In this document: positions 31,648 through 41,252 of the stretch, piece by piece | How positions within the stretch are numbered: the first letter of the stretch is position 1 | Layout: every line of letters starts with the position of its first letter | Source of the DNA: Brachypterus glaber | Lineage: Eukaryota; Arthropoda; Insecta; Coleoptera; Kateretidae | Length of the DNA: 64,000 bases | Direction: 5' to 3' | Assembly: GCA_958510825.1 (NCBI GenBank) | Contig: OY294047.1 | Location: 51,071,365 to 51,135,364, forward strand | Made by a program: the position numbers and the translations under genes | Notes under the pieces: generated by a model | Seen by the model: only the letters and a program-made list of their open reading frames with translations | Told to the model about the DNA's origin: nothing | Database searches by the model: none

Positions 31648-31796
31648 TATCACAACGTATCATATTTTTTTCGTGAAATAATTTCTTTAGAATATTTATG
31701 GGAACTACGTTATTTTTAACGAATTTATAATATTAAAAATATCATAAATTTTGTTAAAATAAAAATTTTAAAAATGAAATGATTCTGACAAGCTAC

Positions 31797-32349
31797 CACA
31801 GAAAAAAAGGATCCCTTGGACCAGGGACACGTACCTTTCGATATGTTTTGTTTGTTTTGTTTGTTTATTTAACCTCGTACTATTCTACTTAATTAAGCAT
31901 CCCCTAAGTCCAGGACTTGTGTGGGCTAGTAGTAGAGGGAACCACCGGCTTATACTGACTTTCGAACCAGTTTCTAGGGAGTGTCCGTTTCACTTATCGC
32001 CTTCGCCAAATTTCAATTATTAATTAACTGAAAAAGGCAAATCGGCGCCAGTGAGAATCGAACTCACGATAATAGACTTGCTATGCATACGCGCTAGCCA
32101 CTACGCTATGCCTCCCATTAAAAGATATGTTCAAAGACTATTCTCTTGTTTTAAGGCTCTCATTTCTTTGAATCAAACTCATGTCCTTGAATTGAGAGCC
32201 TGGGTTTTTGAATGAAGATCCGCACTCTTTATTCAAGAACATTGACTTTGGTTCAAAGATGTAGTTTGCTAGCTTTGAAACAAGAGAATATGGCTTTGAA
32301 CATATCAAAAGACACGTGTCCTTGGTTCAATAAATCCTTTTTTTCTGTG
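31797..32349. mobile_element. CACAGAAAAAAAGG hairpin MITE, copy 4, split by a SINE
   Basis: Left part 31797-31847 (CACAGAAAAAAAGGATCCCT) and right part 32124-32349 (to CCTTTTTTTCTGTG) rejoin into a normal family member once the SINE at 31848-32123 is removed. Flanking dinucleotides are AC/AC rather than TA, so the target duplication has mutated or the end is shifted. Confidence 0.7.
31848..32123 (-). mobile_element. tRNA-derived SINE, copy 2 (full length)
   Basis: Read on the minus strand, a tRNA-like head starts TGGGAGGCATAGCGTAGTGG (box A, about 32090-32112). Box B GAGTTCGATTCTC follows at 32053-32065. Then come a unique body and an AAACAAAC tail at 31848-31862. It is flanked by an 8-bp target duplication GATATGTT (31840-31847, 32124-32131) inside a MITE. 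Pol III promoter boxes look intact. A SINE of this kind depends on a LINE for movement; the partner is not identified here. Confidence 0.9.
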
Positions 32350-32563
32350 ACTAACCGTTACCTTTCCAGTGCATACTACTGCTATACAAATTTTACTCTA
32401 AAAGTATTACATTTTACTCTAAAAGTATTACATTTACTCTAAAAGTATTACATTACATTAGGAGTTAATGATTAATATTATTTAAAGAACTTTCACTTTC
32501 GGGTTTAGACCGTGTTAATGGATTTTCACTTTTCCGACGTTTCGTCTCTTACTACTAGAGACA

Positions 32564-32600
32564 TATTCAGGGATTAATCTGAAACTAAGTTTTGAATCAA
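32564..32600 (-). ncRNA. hammerhead-type core, mutated (left arm of the Penelope-like element)
   Basis: The minus-strand counterpart of the core at 33625. Stem II (GTCTCT with AGAGAC) and GAAAC are present, but the core reads CTGAATA instead of CTGAAGA. That change (at 32565) hits G8, the catalytic guanine, so this copy should not self-cleave. The motif extends left to about 32536. Confidence 0.65.
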
Positions 32601-32613
32601 CTTGTGTCACTAT

Positions 32614-33502
32614 TTATGACGAGTTGTGGTTATTCACCCGTGACGAGGTTTTTCCTATCAAAGACTTCCATATTGCAGGTAAGTGGTAACCAGTGTCCCG
32701 ATTGATATTGTTAGGATGCTTGATGATTTCTATCGATTCCCGTATCTTCCTTGGCATTTTTCTGTTTTCTGTTAATATTTGTTTTGTTTCAGACAAATTG
32801 ATTTTATGACCTGTTTTCATGTACATGTTCGGCTACTGCCGATAAGGAAATTTGTTTCTTTCTTATATTGCGCTCATGCTCTTGAAGTCTTGTAGAAATT
32901 TTTCTCTTAGTTTCACCTATGTAAACCGTACCACAGGAGCAGGGTATTTTATATACGCCTTCTGAACTCAGGGGTATTTTGTCTTTTGTTGAAGTCAAAC
33001 ATTGACCTAATTTTTGGTTGGACCGAAATATAGGCTTAATATTTGACTTCTTCAAAAGTTTACCTATTTTATCCGTGATACCGCTTACATAGGGAAGTAT
33101 AACTTGTGTCTGTCTGTCATTGTCACTATTGTCCTGTTGTTTGGGTCTGGGATTTCTGTATTTGTATATGGTCTTATTAATGTCTTTTTTGGTATAACCG
33201 TTCATGGTCAAGGCTTTGGTTAGTTTAAGGAGTTCTGTGTCTAGGGAATTCTTGTCTGAAATCATGAAAGCCCTATGAACAAGTGAATTAACTACCGAGC
33301 GTTTTTGAGAGGGATGGTGATGTGAAAATGCGTTTAGGTATCTGTCAGTGTGGGTTTTCTTCCTGTATACCGAGTGTCCTATTGAGCCAAAAATCAATTT
33401 GTCTGAAACAAAACAAATATTAACAGAAAACAGAAAAATGCCAAGGAAGATACGGGAATCGATAGAAATCATCAAGCATCCTAACAATATCAATCGGGAC
33501 AC
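32614..33502 (-). pseudogene. Penelope-like ORF 3' part: RT end, linker, GIY-YIG endonuclease, frameshifted
   Basis: From about 33410 the frame reads VYRKKTHTDRYLNAFSHHHP, the conserved C-terminal RT phrase of Penelope-like elements. A linker follows, then the GIY-YIG nuclease start GVYKIPCSCGTVYIGETKRK with SxRLQEHE and the catalytic-region AEHVHE. After AEHVHE one extra A (near 32812) throws the frame, which stops at 32804. The shifted frame continues TGHKINLSETKQIL to a stop at 32614, the normal C-terminus. The first 30 or so codons of the long frame come from the inverted arm and are not element protein. Hence a broken, 5'-truncated coding region; nuclease residues up to the break look intact. 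Confidence 0.85.
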
Positions 33503-33581
33503 TGGTTACCACTTACCTGCAATATGGAAGTCTTTGATAGGAAAAACCTCGTCACGGGTGAATAACCACAACTCGTCATAA
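33390..33581 (+). pseudogene. inverted copy of the Penelope-like C-terminus
   Basis: The plus-strand frame repeats the last about 60 residues of the element protein (INLSETKQIL to NNHNSS stop). It exists only because the terminal arm is inverted here. It has no independent role. Confidence 0.8.
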
Positions 33582-33621
33582 ATAGTGACACAAGTTGATT
33601 CAAAACTTAGTTTCAGATTAA

Positions 33622-33662
33622 TCCCTGAAGATGTCTCTAGTAGTAAGAGACGAAACGTCGGA
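33622..33662 (+). ncRNA. hammerhead-type ribozyme core (right arm of the Penelope-like element)
   Basis: CTGAAGA (33625-33631), stem II GTCTCT/AGAGAC (33633-33638, 33646-33651) with one unpaired T before it, then GAAAC (33652-33656) and GTC ending at 33659, the expected cleavage position. Stem I is short: TCC/GGA (33622-33624, 33660-33662). Stem III would be the self-complementary ACGT only, so efficient cleavage would need a dimeric arrangement. Such minimal motifs are known in the terminal repeats of Penelope-like elements. Confidence 0.7.
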
Positions 33663-33710
33663 AAGTGAAAATCCATTAACACGGTCTAAACCCGAAAGTG
33701 AAAGTTCTTT

Positions 33711-34734
33711 ATATCTTAATGGCCGTGAAAGCTTAAAATCATTAATATTATTATTTTACATATTTTATAAATCCTGTATATTCTGTAAGAACATTTAATC
33801 ATATATATTCTTAAGACAATAGATCCAAGAGGTCATAAAGTACAAAACATTAAAAAAATTGCAAACAATATTACAATCATAATAGATTTATTATTACTAT
33901 TATTATAGTAGTAATTGTAATGTGAAACGAATCTGTAAAAGCATTTCTTCCTGATTATAACACCATCATCAATCTTTCAAGGAGTACCTGTTTTGTTTTT
34001 CAAATGGACGATGTTAAGCAAAAAGTAAAAATAACTGCATATTTTTTGCAAATAACACCATTTCACAAAAATAAGTTAAAAAAATATTTTTTTACGTATT
34101 TTCGGGCACTGATGATGAAAAAGCTCGATGACCCCCAAAGTAGCTCGCTCCCTTCTTATGTACAAGTGGTTTCGGTCAGATTTGGCTGATTTTGGATATG
34201 TTATAGTTTTCGACTTGCTTTCTGCTTTCCTGCCGTTTAAAATAAAAATTAACCTGTCCAAAGAATTTTTCTAAAAAATATTATTTTTTGAGTTGTCCAA
34301 CTTGTTTATTTTAAAAATTAAAAACTAACATTAATGTTATTAACATTTATGTCGACATGATTGTGGTTTAGATCCTTTTTGTATACAATTTCCCGTATTA
34401 ATTTACTATCAAAGAGATACACATTTTAAATAGGATCATGTTTCATAGATCATTTGAGATATTCTTAATTTTCTGTGAGCACGATTTCTCTTGAGCTGAA
34501 AGAATTAAAAGTATCATTAGAATGGGCATATAAATCAACAGGGAGACAGAAAATATTAATATTATTGTATAATTTGACACTTAAATATGTTTACTAAAAT
34601 ATAATATACAGTTAAACTGCTTTTAAGTTAAATACTTATATCTTTCTTAAAACAGGACAATACACTGTAAAAAATAAATCACGATAAAAATTTTACGAAA
34701 TTTTTTATTAAACATTACATAACAAAAATAACTT
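33711..34734. other. non-coding stretch
   Basis: Short palindromic (TAATATTATTA) and ATT-rich runs; no gene or known repeat. Confidence 0.35.
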
Positions 34735-35023
34735 TTATCCAATACATACAGATAATAAGACAATTACCAGCTTTGTTTTAAATAGATAAACTCAATAATA
34801 ACCCCGGCGTGGCTTTTACTTTATTGAGTGGATAATTATTTATTTTACCCACTCAACTGTCACTTGTCAAATTATTTTCTTGTAAATGGCATTAACATTT
34901 TTAATAAAAATATGAATTCCTAAGCTATTTATTGGATAAAACCTTGTATGGCACTCATGGGTAAACCGATATTGCCCTCTCGAAAATATCTTACTTTACC
35001 CACTAGTACCATAAATAACTATT
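34735..35023 (+). repeat. dispersed repeat B, copy 2
   Basis: Same blocks as 17256-17592 but shorter. The part between CCTCTCGAAAAT and CTTTACCCACTAGTACC that forms the hairpin in the other copies is deleted. Confidence 0.75.
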
Positions 35024-36030
35024 ACCCCGCTAGGTCGTTCGTAGGTTTATATTTGGAGGGAAGCATGTCAAATAGGATAGCAGATTTGCAATTACCAAAA
35101 TAGCCGTTTCTTCCTGTGAATTGGGGTACCCCGTAGTTGCTGTCGTGCTGCTTGGTGCTTTGGATCATGGATGTTTGGATTTAAAAGCCCGTATAACTTA
35201 ATTGAACTACATTTATAAAGCTAACCTAACTTTTGTCGGCATGTTTTTCGATACGCTGCCTCTGACAGAACTGTAATGCGCCATTGTCAATAATATTTTA
35301 TTGGTACCAAATGCGCGTACTATGCTAGACAGCCAATTATATTGAAAGTGGTATATCTGGTTGCCTACTTTAACTGTAATAAATACTAAACACTTAGGTA
35401 CTCTATTCCAATTTCTACATCCTTTTGACAGCTTCGCGAAATAAAGTCCAAACTTTTTCTCCTAATAAAACAACATACTATTTTTCTGACCCTTGTATAT
35501 TGCTTCTCAAATTATGTACTTTATTAAGTTAAAAAGCTGGTATTTTGTAAAATTATGCTTTGTTAATAAAATTCGAAACATTTGTGTAAATATGCCAACT
35601 CGAGTAAGTTAAACTTTAAACTTTATCAAAAAGTTTGTTTGAGAAAATAGAATTCAAAAGTGACGTTTTATAAGGAAAAAGTTTTCTATGCGGCGAACTA
35701 AATAATTTATTTGATACTTAAAAAGTTTTATTGTTAATGGCAACTTAGTTTATAATTTTTATTTATTTTGTATAAACTTTTATTTATAGAACTGTTCGTA
35801 AATCCAAAGTTCAGAGTTTATTATTATTATAATATATATTATTATTATACTTTAGATGCGTTTTTACCCTCTAGTATAGTAGTATAGAAATGTTTTTGGG
35901 AATAGGGTTAATAAAACCAATTTAGTTTTTTTTTCAACTATTTAGTACTGTCTTCGGAGCTATTTACAAATAAAAACATATAAGCAACACCATTTAGGCA
36001 TTTTACACAGTTATGACATTTTACTACTGT
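35024..36030. other. non-coding stretch
   Basis: No gene recognised. Just before the LINE tail lies AT-rich DNA. Confidence 0.35.
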
Positions 36031-37748
36031 TAATAATAATAATAATAATAATAATATGTCTTTATTGCCCAACAGTACAAGACCTTACAGGACATTCTAA
36101 TATACAAAAAAAAAAACTATTCTATAAAACTAACAATAGATTGTAAAGTTGAAAAATTTATATCACAATGTAAAGAAATTAAATTAAAATTATTGCACAT
36201 TACATTAACTGGAGTTTTATACATAATGTTGGTATTAGCCCTAGCAACACTGAAAGTTTGGGTAATACGCGTAGAATTGGGTACTAGAAAATTAATTTGC
36301 TCTAGTAGAGGATTGCAGTCAATTTTGTTATGTAGTAACTTATATAAGAAAGTGACAGAACAAATTTTTCTTCTAGTACTCAAACATTGAAAACCAAATC
36401 TTGCCATCAATACCGATAGATCTGCCCCTCTTGGGGGATATACACCATCAATTCTAAACGTAAAATATTTGATAAACCTTCTTTGAACGGACTCAATACT
36501 TTCTATTTGATTGTTATAATAGGGATACCATATAAGAGCACCATACTCTAGTTTAGATCTTACAAGGGAACAAAACAAGACTTTGAAACAATCATTGTTA
36601 TTAAAGTTTTTACAAGTTCTTATAATGAAACCCAATATTTTGGTAGCTGACTTAATTATTGTAGAAATATGATCAGAAAAAGACAGAGACGTATCAAAAA
36701 TTACACCTAAATCCTTAATCGTGTAAACTCGCTCCAACACAGATCCGTTAATGTTATAATGATAACCAATTTTATTAAGTTTTCTAGTAAAGCTTATAAC
36801 TTTACATTTTGATATATTTAACTTAAGATTATTTTTTTCAAACCAAGCATAAACTTGTTCAAGATTGTATTGCAAAAAAAAACAGTCATAGATAGATTTA
36901 ATAGAACAATATATTTTTAAATCATCTGCAAATAGAAGTTTAAAGCATTTAATAAAATTAGGTAAATCATTAATAAAGATTAAAAACAATAACGGACCCA
37001 TATTGGACCCTTGAGGTACACCTGACGTGGCTCTAAATGTTGCAGATTTATGATTATTGCACTTTACAAATTGAATTCTATCTAAGATATAACTTTTAAA
37101 TAATTGCAACAAATCATCGTTAAAACCAAAATCATATAACCTTTTTAAAAGTATATAGTGATCAATTTGATCGAAAGCTTTCATGACGTCCGTGTAAATA
37201 ACATCTACTTGACCTCTGTTATCTAACTCTGTAGCTAAAAACTGCGAAAGTAAAGCTAGATTAGAAATTGTTGAACGTTTTTCAACAAATCCATGTTGAA
37301 ACGGAGTTATAAAAGTTTTGATCTGAGAATAAATTTTTTGATACATAATACTTTCAAATATTTTGGCGAAATTGCATAAAATGGATATAGGTCTGTAATT
37401 TTTAATATTCTTGGGATCACCACTTTTGAATACTGGACAAACACGTGATACTTTCCAAATATTTGGAAAAGTAGAAGTTTTAATAGCTAGGTTATACAAA
37501 TGACATAAAGGTTTCACTAAAAAAGTTTTACAATCTTTTACTAGAAAACTTGGTATCTTGTCATATCCAGAGGTTAATTTGTTTTTCAGTTTTTTAATAG
37601 CTTTAGTTATCTCTTCTTCGGTAATATTATTTAAAACAACGTTTCTATGATCAGATTTATGATCAAAATTACTACTGCAAGTTTCAGGACTAGAATTAGT
37701 GTAAACACTTGCAACACTGTTAAATACAACTTGACTGGTCGTCAACTA
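36031..37748 (-). mobile_element. 5'-truncated non-LTR retrotransposon (Jockey/CR1-like)
   Basis: Minus-strand copy with a long RT frame, a 3' UTR ending GGGCAATAAAGACATATTAT and a TAA/ATT trinucleotide tail at 36031-36056. The endonuclease domain and all of ORF1 are missing, as is usual after incomplete target-primed reverse transcription. A target duplication could not be fixed by eye. Confidence 0.9.
36117..37745 (-). CDS. non-LTR reverse transcriptase (5'-truncated ORF2)
   Basis: A 542-codon open frame that starts right after a TAG, without ATG, so its start is the truncation point and not a real initiation site. RT motifs in order: KNYRPISIL (~120), FVEKRSTISNL (~150), IYTDVMKAFDQIDH with a catalytic D (~185), SGVPQGSNMGPLLFLIFIND (~240), FADDLKIY with the catalytic DD (~275), then KCKVISF and the thumb. 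A C-terminal region with VRSKLEYGALIWYP and RRFIKYF follows, typical of the Jockey/CR1/I group. The frame has no internal stops over 1.6 kb, so the copy is young, but it lacks the endonuclease and cannot be autonomous. Confidence 0.92.
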   Translation of the reverse strand: MTTSQVVFNSVASVYTNSSPETCSSNFDHKSDHRNVVLNNITEEEITKAIKKLKNKLTSGYDKIPSFLVKDCKTFLVKPLCHLYNLAIKTSTFPNIWKVSRVCPVFKSGDPKNIKNYRPISILCNFAKIFESIMYQKIYSQIKTFITPFQHGFVEKRSTISNLALLSQFLATELDNRGQVDVIYTDVMKAFDQIDHYILLKRLYDFGFNDDLLQLFKSYILDRIQFVKCNNHKSATFRATSGVPQGSNMGPLLFLIFINDLPNFIKCFKLLFADDLKIYCSIKSIYDCFFLQYNLEQVYAWFEKNNLKLNISKCKVISFTRKLNKIGYHYNINGSVLERVYTIKDLGVIFDTSLSFSDHISTIIKSATKILGFIIRTCKNFNNNDCFKVLFCSLVRSKLEYGALIWYPYYNNQIESIESVQRRFIKYFTFRIDGVYPPRGADLSVLMARFGFQCLSTRRKICSVTFLYKLLHNKIDCNPLLEQINFLVPNSTRITQTFSVARANTNIMYKTPVNVMCNNFNLISLHCDINFSTLQSIVSFIE

Positions 37749-38934
37749 TATATAAATAACAGCCTAATGGCCTACAACATTCTGTGTAAGACATTATTAA
37801 TCCAGAAATAACAACAAAAATAATTTACAACAATTTCCATATAAGATGACAGCAAAAAAAAATCCTTCTCTTCTTCTTACACTTTTCTACGCATGTTAAA
37901 TTTAGCCATAGAATATCGCTTGCTTTTAGCCATACATTCCCTGCATGTAGCCATTGTTACAGTAAAAACCATTGAAATATGACATGATTGCCAGTAATTT
38001 GATATTTTACTACTGGACTTTAAACTTATTATATATATTATTTTCAATCTTTCAAATTTTAAAGAGAAAAAAAGGAAGAAACAGAAAGAAAAGGAGATAG
38101 AGAAAAGGAAAATAAAGAGAGAGAAAGGCAGAAAAAGAAGAAAAATTAAGAGGAGGAAATAATCCTTTCATACAAAATCAATTTAAAAATTTGTTATTCA
38201 TAATAAATAAAATAAAACCTTTTTAAAGTAACCAAAAGCAAACAATCCATTGAAAAGCATAAAAAATGGCCATTTTGGCCATTCAACTTTCCGTATCTCT
38301 ATTCGGACGTTGGGCCACTTCCGGTTAATCTGCGATTTTTCCGTCACGGCACGCTCGAATTTCTTTATTTTCGCACCGTCAATTGTTCTGTGATTCAATG
38401 GTAACTCGATATCGGCAATCCGACGATTACATGTTTGGGCAGGATTTAAAGCCCGGGAAAAGTTAATTTGCTTTCTCTTGTGACATTTGAAAAAAGAGAA
38501 ATAATAAAATAATAGAAAATAAAAAAAATTAAATAAAATTTTTGTGGCGGAACCTTTTTTTTAGGTAATTTTTAAGGTTTTTCGATCTTGAAGAAAATTG
38601 TAAGGAAATATTAAGGAATTACCTCCTAGAAAGAGGTTTAGTGCTCAATTTTTTTTTAGAAATATAACTAGTATATATAAAAAGTCCTGTTTTTTTTTCG
38701 GTAAAAATGGGGTGGCGTAAAGACATCAAAAAAAGTGATGGGTCATTTAATATTAGTGTTTTGACAAAAAAAGAAATATATATATATTTAATTTTTTTAT
38801 TCATTGAATTTTTTTTTCCAAAAATTATTTTTTTCGAGATTTTTTTTTTGTTTAATTTGCAGAATTTATACTTTACTCAATCTCGATTTACCTTCCTATT
38901 TAAAATATTAAAATTATAAATTTTTCTAGAAATA
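37749..38934. other. non-coding stretch with polypurine tract
   Basis: 38061-38160 is a nearly unbroken purine run on the plus strand (AAAGAGAAAAAAAGGAAGAA and on). 38398-38450 (AACTCGATATCGGCAATCCG) recurs, diverged, at about 39992-40045. No gene. Confidence 0.5.
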
Positions 38935-39067
38935 CACACAGAAAAAATATTATTTTAAACCAAGAATGTGTGATTTGGATATAACGAAGAGAATATATTC
39001 TCCTGTAAGCAAGATGTTGCTTTAAATATAAAAGGATAAGAATATGGTATGCTTGAAATAAGAATAT

Positions 39068-39131
39068 GTACTCTTGGTACTGAAGAGGGCCAGAAGCCCG
39101 AAACTGTCAGTCTACCAATATCACTCTGTAC
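39068..39131 (+). ncRNA. hammerhead ribozyme 1 (type I, complete)
   Basis: Every invariant core base is present. Stem I is TTGGTA/TACCAA (39074-39079, 39113-39118), core CTGAAGA 39080-39086, stem II GGGC/GCCC (39087-39090, 39096-39099) with loop CAGAA, then GAAA 39100-39103. Stem III is ACT/AGT (39103-39105, 39109-39111) closed by a triloop, and cleavage is expected after C39112. A further GTAC/GTAC pairing (39068-39071, 39128-39131) is possible, but its first two bases are in the target duplication, so it may be accidental. Stem III is very short, as in other animal repeats of this type. Confidence 0.85.
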
Positions 39132-39513
39132 GATGATTAGAAAATAGATTGATGGAATAATAAATTAATATTTTTATAATTTTGTTTAAAATTAAAAATT
39201 TCTGTCCTTACGAATTCTACGTCTAACCACCCGTTAGTGGTACTATGTGCTTGAGACACACAAGTCTTCAACTTGCTACCATTCAAAGTCTCCAGATTAG
39301 GAGAGGTATGAGTAGTTGTCTACATCTAGAAATAGATGGCGCACAAGTCTACATCAATCTAATGGCTATATTCCTTTTGCGAGTAAAGTCTAAAAACGTT
39401 TTCTTAATCAGCGTGCAGAGTTGACTCTTGGTACTGAAGAGGGCCAGAAGCCCGAAACTGTCAGTCTACCAATATCACTCTGTACGATGATTAGAAAATA
39501 GATTGATGGAATA
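39070..39513 (+). mobile_element. retrozyme-like element with two hammerhead ribozymes
   Basis: A 444-bp insert flanked by a 12-bp target duplication, ATAAGAATATGT (39058-39069) and ATAAGAACATGT (39514-39525), one mismatch. It holds one full 354-nt unit plus a partial one, so its first and last about 92 bases are direct repeats, each containing a complete hammerhead. Cleavage at both sites of a plus-strand RNA would free a 354-nt monomer (39113-39466) that could be circularised. This is the organisation of retrozymes. No protein is encoded, so it must borrow a reverse transcriptase. Relatives lie at 4212-4373 (no ribozyme) and 52701-52815 (degenerate). Confidence 0.82.
39422..39485 (+). ncRNA. 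hammerhead ribozyme 2 (type I, complete)
   Basis: The second copy lies exactly 354 bases downstream: stem I 39428-39433/39467-39472, core CTGAAGA 39434-39440, stem II 39441-39444/39450-39453, GAAA 39454-39457, cleavage after C39466. The upstream flank here is GTTGAC, the true internal sequence of the unit. Core and stems are identical to copy 1. Confidence 0.85.
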
Positions 39514-39547
39514 ATAAGAACATGTTCTCAAATATGAAAGCATATAT

Positions 39548-39805
39548 TTTTTTTTTAATTTATTTATTGTAGGATAGATACACAGAATCATGGAGAGCCC
39601 CAAATAAGTTACAAAACTTGTGCTAGGGGCTGTCCATTAATTTTGAGAAAAAAAAAAAACGTCCGAATATTTACAAAGAAAATCTTCAAATTTAAAAAAA
39701 AATCTTCAAATTAAAATTCAACCAAGGAGATGGCTAGCTTTCTTCATTTTCGCATTATTATTCAGTGCTGCTCCATCCTCCAGTACCTTTTTTTTAATTT
39801 ATAGG
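39548..39805 (-). mobile_element. probable retroposon 3' fragment nested in the MITE
   Basis: On the minus strand the segment ends CCTACAATAAATAAATTAAA followed by an A-run, and contains GGGGCTCTCCATGATTCTGT. This is like a polyadenylated LINE or SINE end. It separates the two arms of the MITE. Boundaries are approximate. Confidence 0.45.
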
Positions 39806-39966
39806 CTCTTTATACAGCAATTTTAAATAAAAATAATTTTAGAACTTTTTATATGCTTAAAAGAAGAATATTTTCTCATAAAAGAAAAATATATTCTCTT
39901 AAAAGAAGAATATATTTTCTTCGCTATATCCAACATTCTTGATTTAAGATAATATTTTTCTGTGTG

Positions 39967-40325
39967 TACATCATCTTTTCCCGGACTATCAATAGTAACT
40001 CGATATTGGAAATCCAGCGATTAGATGTTTGGTCAGGATTTGTTTGGTCGCGCGGTAGGGCCGCCATAATCAGGTTACTTTTCTCGCCTACACGGATAAT
40101 CACTAGATTATCCCCTAAAACGACTGGATTTGTTTGTATATGGCCACACTCTAAAAAATGTCCAAAATAGTAAATAGTGAATAGTGGTCAGGGTTACATT
40201 TAGTTAATGTAAAGAGAGAAGTTCTACATAGAGACACAAAAGTCATCATCAATAGTTTGTTTGGGTCTTTAAGAGACAGGCGCAGCCTATGGCTCATTTA
40301 TCTAAAAAAAATACTTAATCTGAAT
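39967..40325. other. non-coding stretch
   Basis: Contains the diverged copy of the 38398-38450 segment. No gene. Confidence 0.35.
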
Positions 40326-40337
40326 TGAAATTTGGGG

Positions 40338-40436
40338 CAGTGAGTCTATGCTCACTGATGCGAGTTGCATCTGTCATAATTTGGGGGGGAGTGAGTCTCT
40401 GCTCACTGATGCGAGTTGCATCTGTCATAATTTGGC
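40338..40436. repeat. tandem duplication of about 51 bp
   Basis: GTGAGTCTATGCTCACTGAT is followed by GCGAGTTGCATCTGTCATAA, and the whole is repeated once with a single difference (CTATG to CTCTG). GTGAG...CTCAC is a small hairpin within each unit. A G-rich run (GGGAGGGGGATGGGGAGGGA) follows at 40449-40468. Confidence 0.75.
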
Positions 40437-40526
40437 GCTGTGGAGTGGGTGGGAGGGGGATGGGGAGGGATGTGATAGGGAGAGGAGGGATGTGGACACA
40501 AAAGTATAATTCAGTATATTATATAA

Positions 40527-41022
40527 TAGTATATAAAGTACTAGTTTTATAACATACGTTTTTAGCGCACGAGTACAAGTTTAGAGTACTAAAGTACTAG
40601 TGCGCTAAAAACGTGTTATTTATTAAGTGCTTTATACAATTTTTTCTATTTTACTCTAAAATTTAAAAAAACTTACTATTAAATTGATGACTGATTTAGG
40701 GATTTTTGTTTCGGATTGCCATTACAGTTTTCGTCAGGTTTAAAATTCTAAGAACAAATATTATTTTGATATATTTTATAGTTTTTTCTTCTCTTTTTCG
40801 CTGCAAGTAACCAAGCCACAATTTTAACACGGTAAAAAATAACTTAAACACAAAATTTTGTAGAAAATTAAACTTTAAAGCATCTTTGACATTTGCATGG
40901 AAAACGTAAAGCGATAGAATTTTGTCTGTTGCCAACCCAAAAGAAAAACAAGTAGAGCCCTTTTATGGGCCTATAAGAACACGCAAAATGCGTGTGCTTA
41001 TTAGCTTATGAGTCGCAAAATA
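40527..41022 (-). repeat. dispersed repeat A, copy 4
   Basis: Minus-strand copy from AAAGTACTAGTTTTATAACA to the GCGACTCATAAGC end. Its 80-codon frame (40696-40935, TTG start) matches the one in copy 1 along its whole length (for example KFNFLQNFVF, VLKLWLGYLQ, KYIKIIFVLRILN). Confidence 0.75.
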
Positions 41023-41054
41023 GTTTTTCCCTTTTCTGCCAACTTTTATTACCC

Positions 41055-41252
41055 CCGAGCCCAGAATTCAACGATCCCATCCGAGAACTCAATGATCCCA
41101 TCCGAGAACTCAATTATCCCAGTCGAGAACTCAATGATCCCAGCCCAGAAATCAATAATCCCAGCCGAGAACAATGATCCCAGCCGAGAACTCAATGATC
41201 CCATCCGAGACCTCAATGATCCAAGCTGAGAACTTAGTGATCCCATCCGAGA
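41055..41252. repeat. 21-bp minisatellite
   Basis: Nine to ten units of about 21 bases, consensus GAGAACTCAATGATCCCATCC, with a few variants and one 19-bp unit. In two frames it stays open as a heptapeptide repeat (for example NDPIREL). The array is bounded on both sides by TTTTATTACCCCCGA, so it seems to have expanded between two copies of that phrase. Confidence 0.85.

Larger units (their letters stand above)
32484..33710 (-). mobile_element. Penelope-like element fragment with inverted terminal arms
   Basis: The 3' part of a Penelope-like element on the minus strand is joined to an inverted copy of its own 3' end. Arms 32484-32805 and 33390-33710 are inverted copies of about 321 bases. 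The unique centre encodes the end of the reverse transcriptase, the linker and the GIY-YIG endonuclease. Self-inverted and partial copies are a known habit of Penelope-like elements. Each arm carries a hammerhead-type core near its outer end. The RT catalytic region is absent, so this copy cannot move on its own. Confidence 0.88.
38935..39966. mobile_element. CACACAGAAAAA MITE carrying two insertions
   Basis: Termini CACACAGAAAAAATATTATT and the inverse ending AATATTTTTCTGTGTG, with TA flanks (38933-38934, 39967-39968). The inverted arms are about 62 bases and share CAAGAATGT and GAAGA(G/A)AATATATTCT. Inside lie the hammerhead unit (39070-39513) and a second insert around 39548-39800. The ends resemble those of the CACAGAAAAAAGG family, so the two families are probably related. 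Confidence 0.8.

Noticed and set aside
32041..32115. A tRNA gene on the minus strand
   Set aside because: Box A and box B are present, but the sequence runs straight into a SINE body and an AAAC tail, and a short direct duplication flanks the whole. It is the head of a SINE.
33390..33581. An independent plus-strand gene
   Set aside because: It is the inverted terminal copy of the Penelope-like C-terminus.
41008..41246. Repeat-protein genes over the 21-bp array
   Set aside because: The open frames on both strands follow from the unit length being divisible by three. There is no other support.
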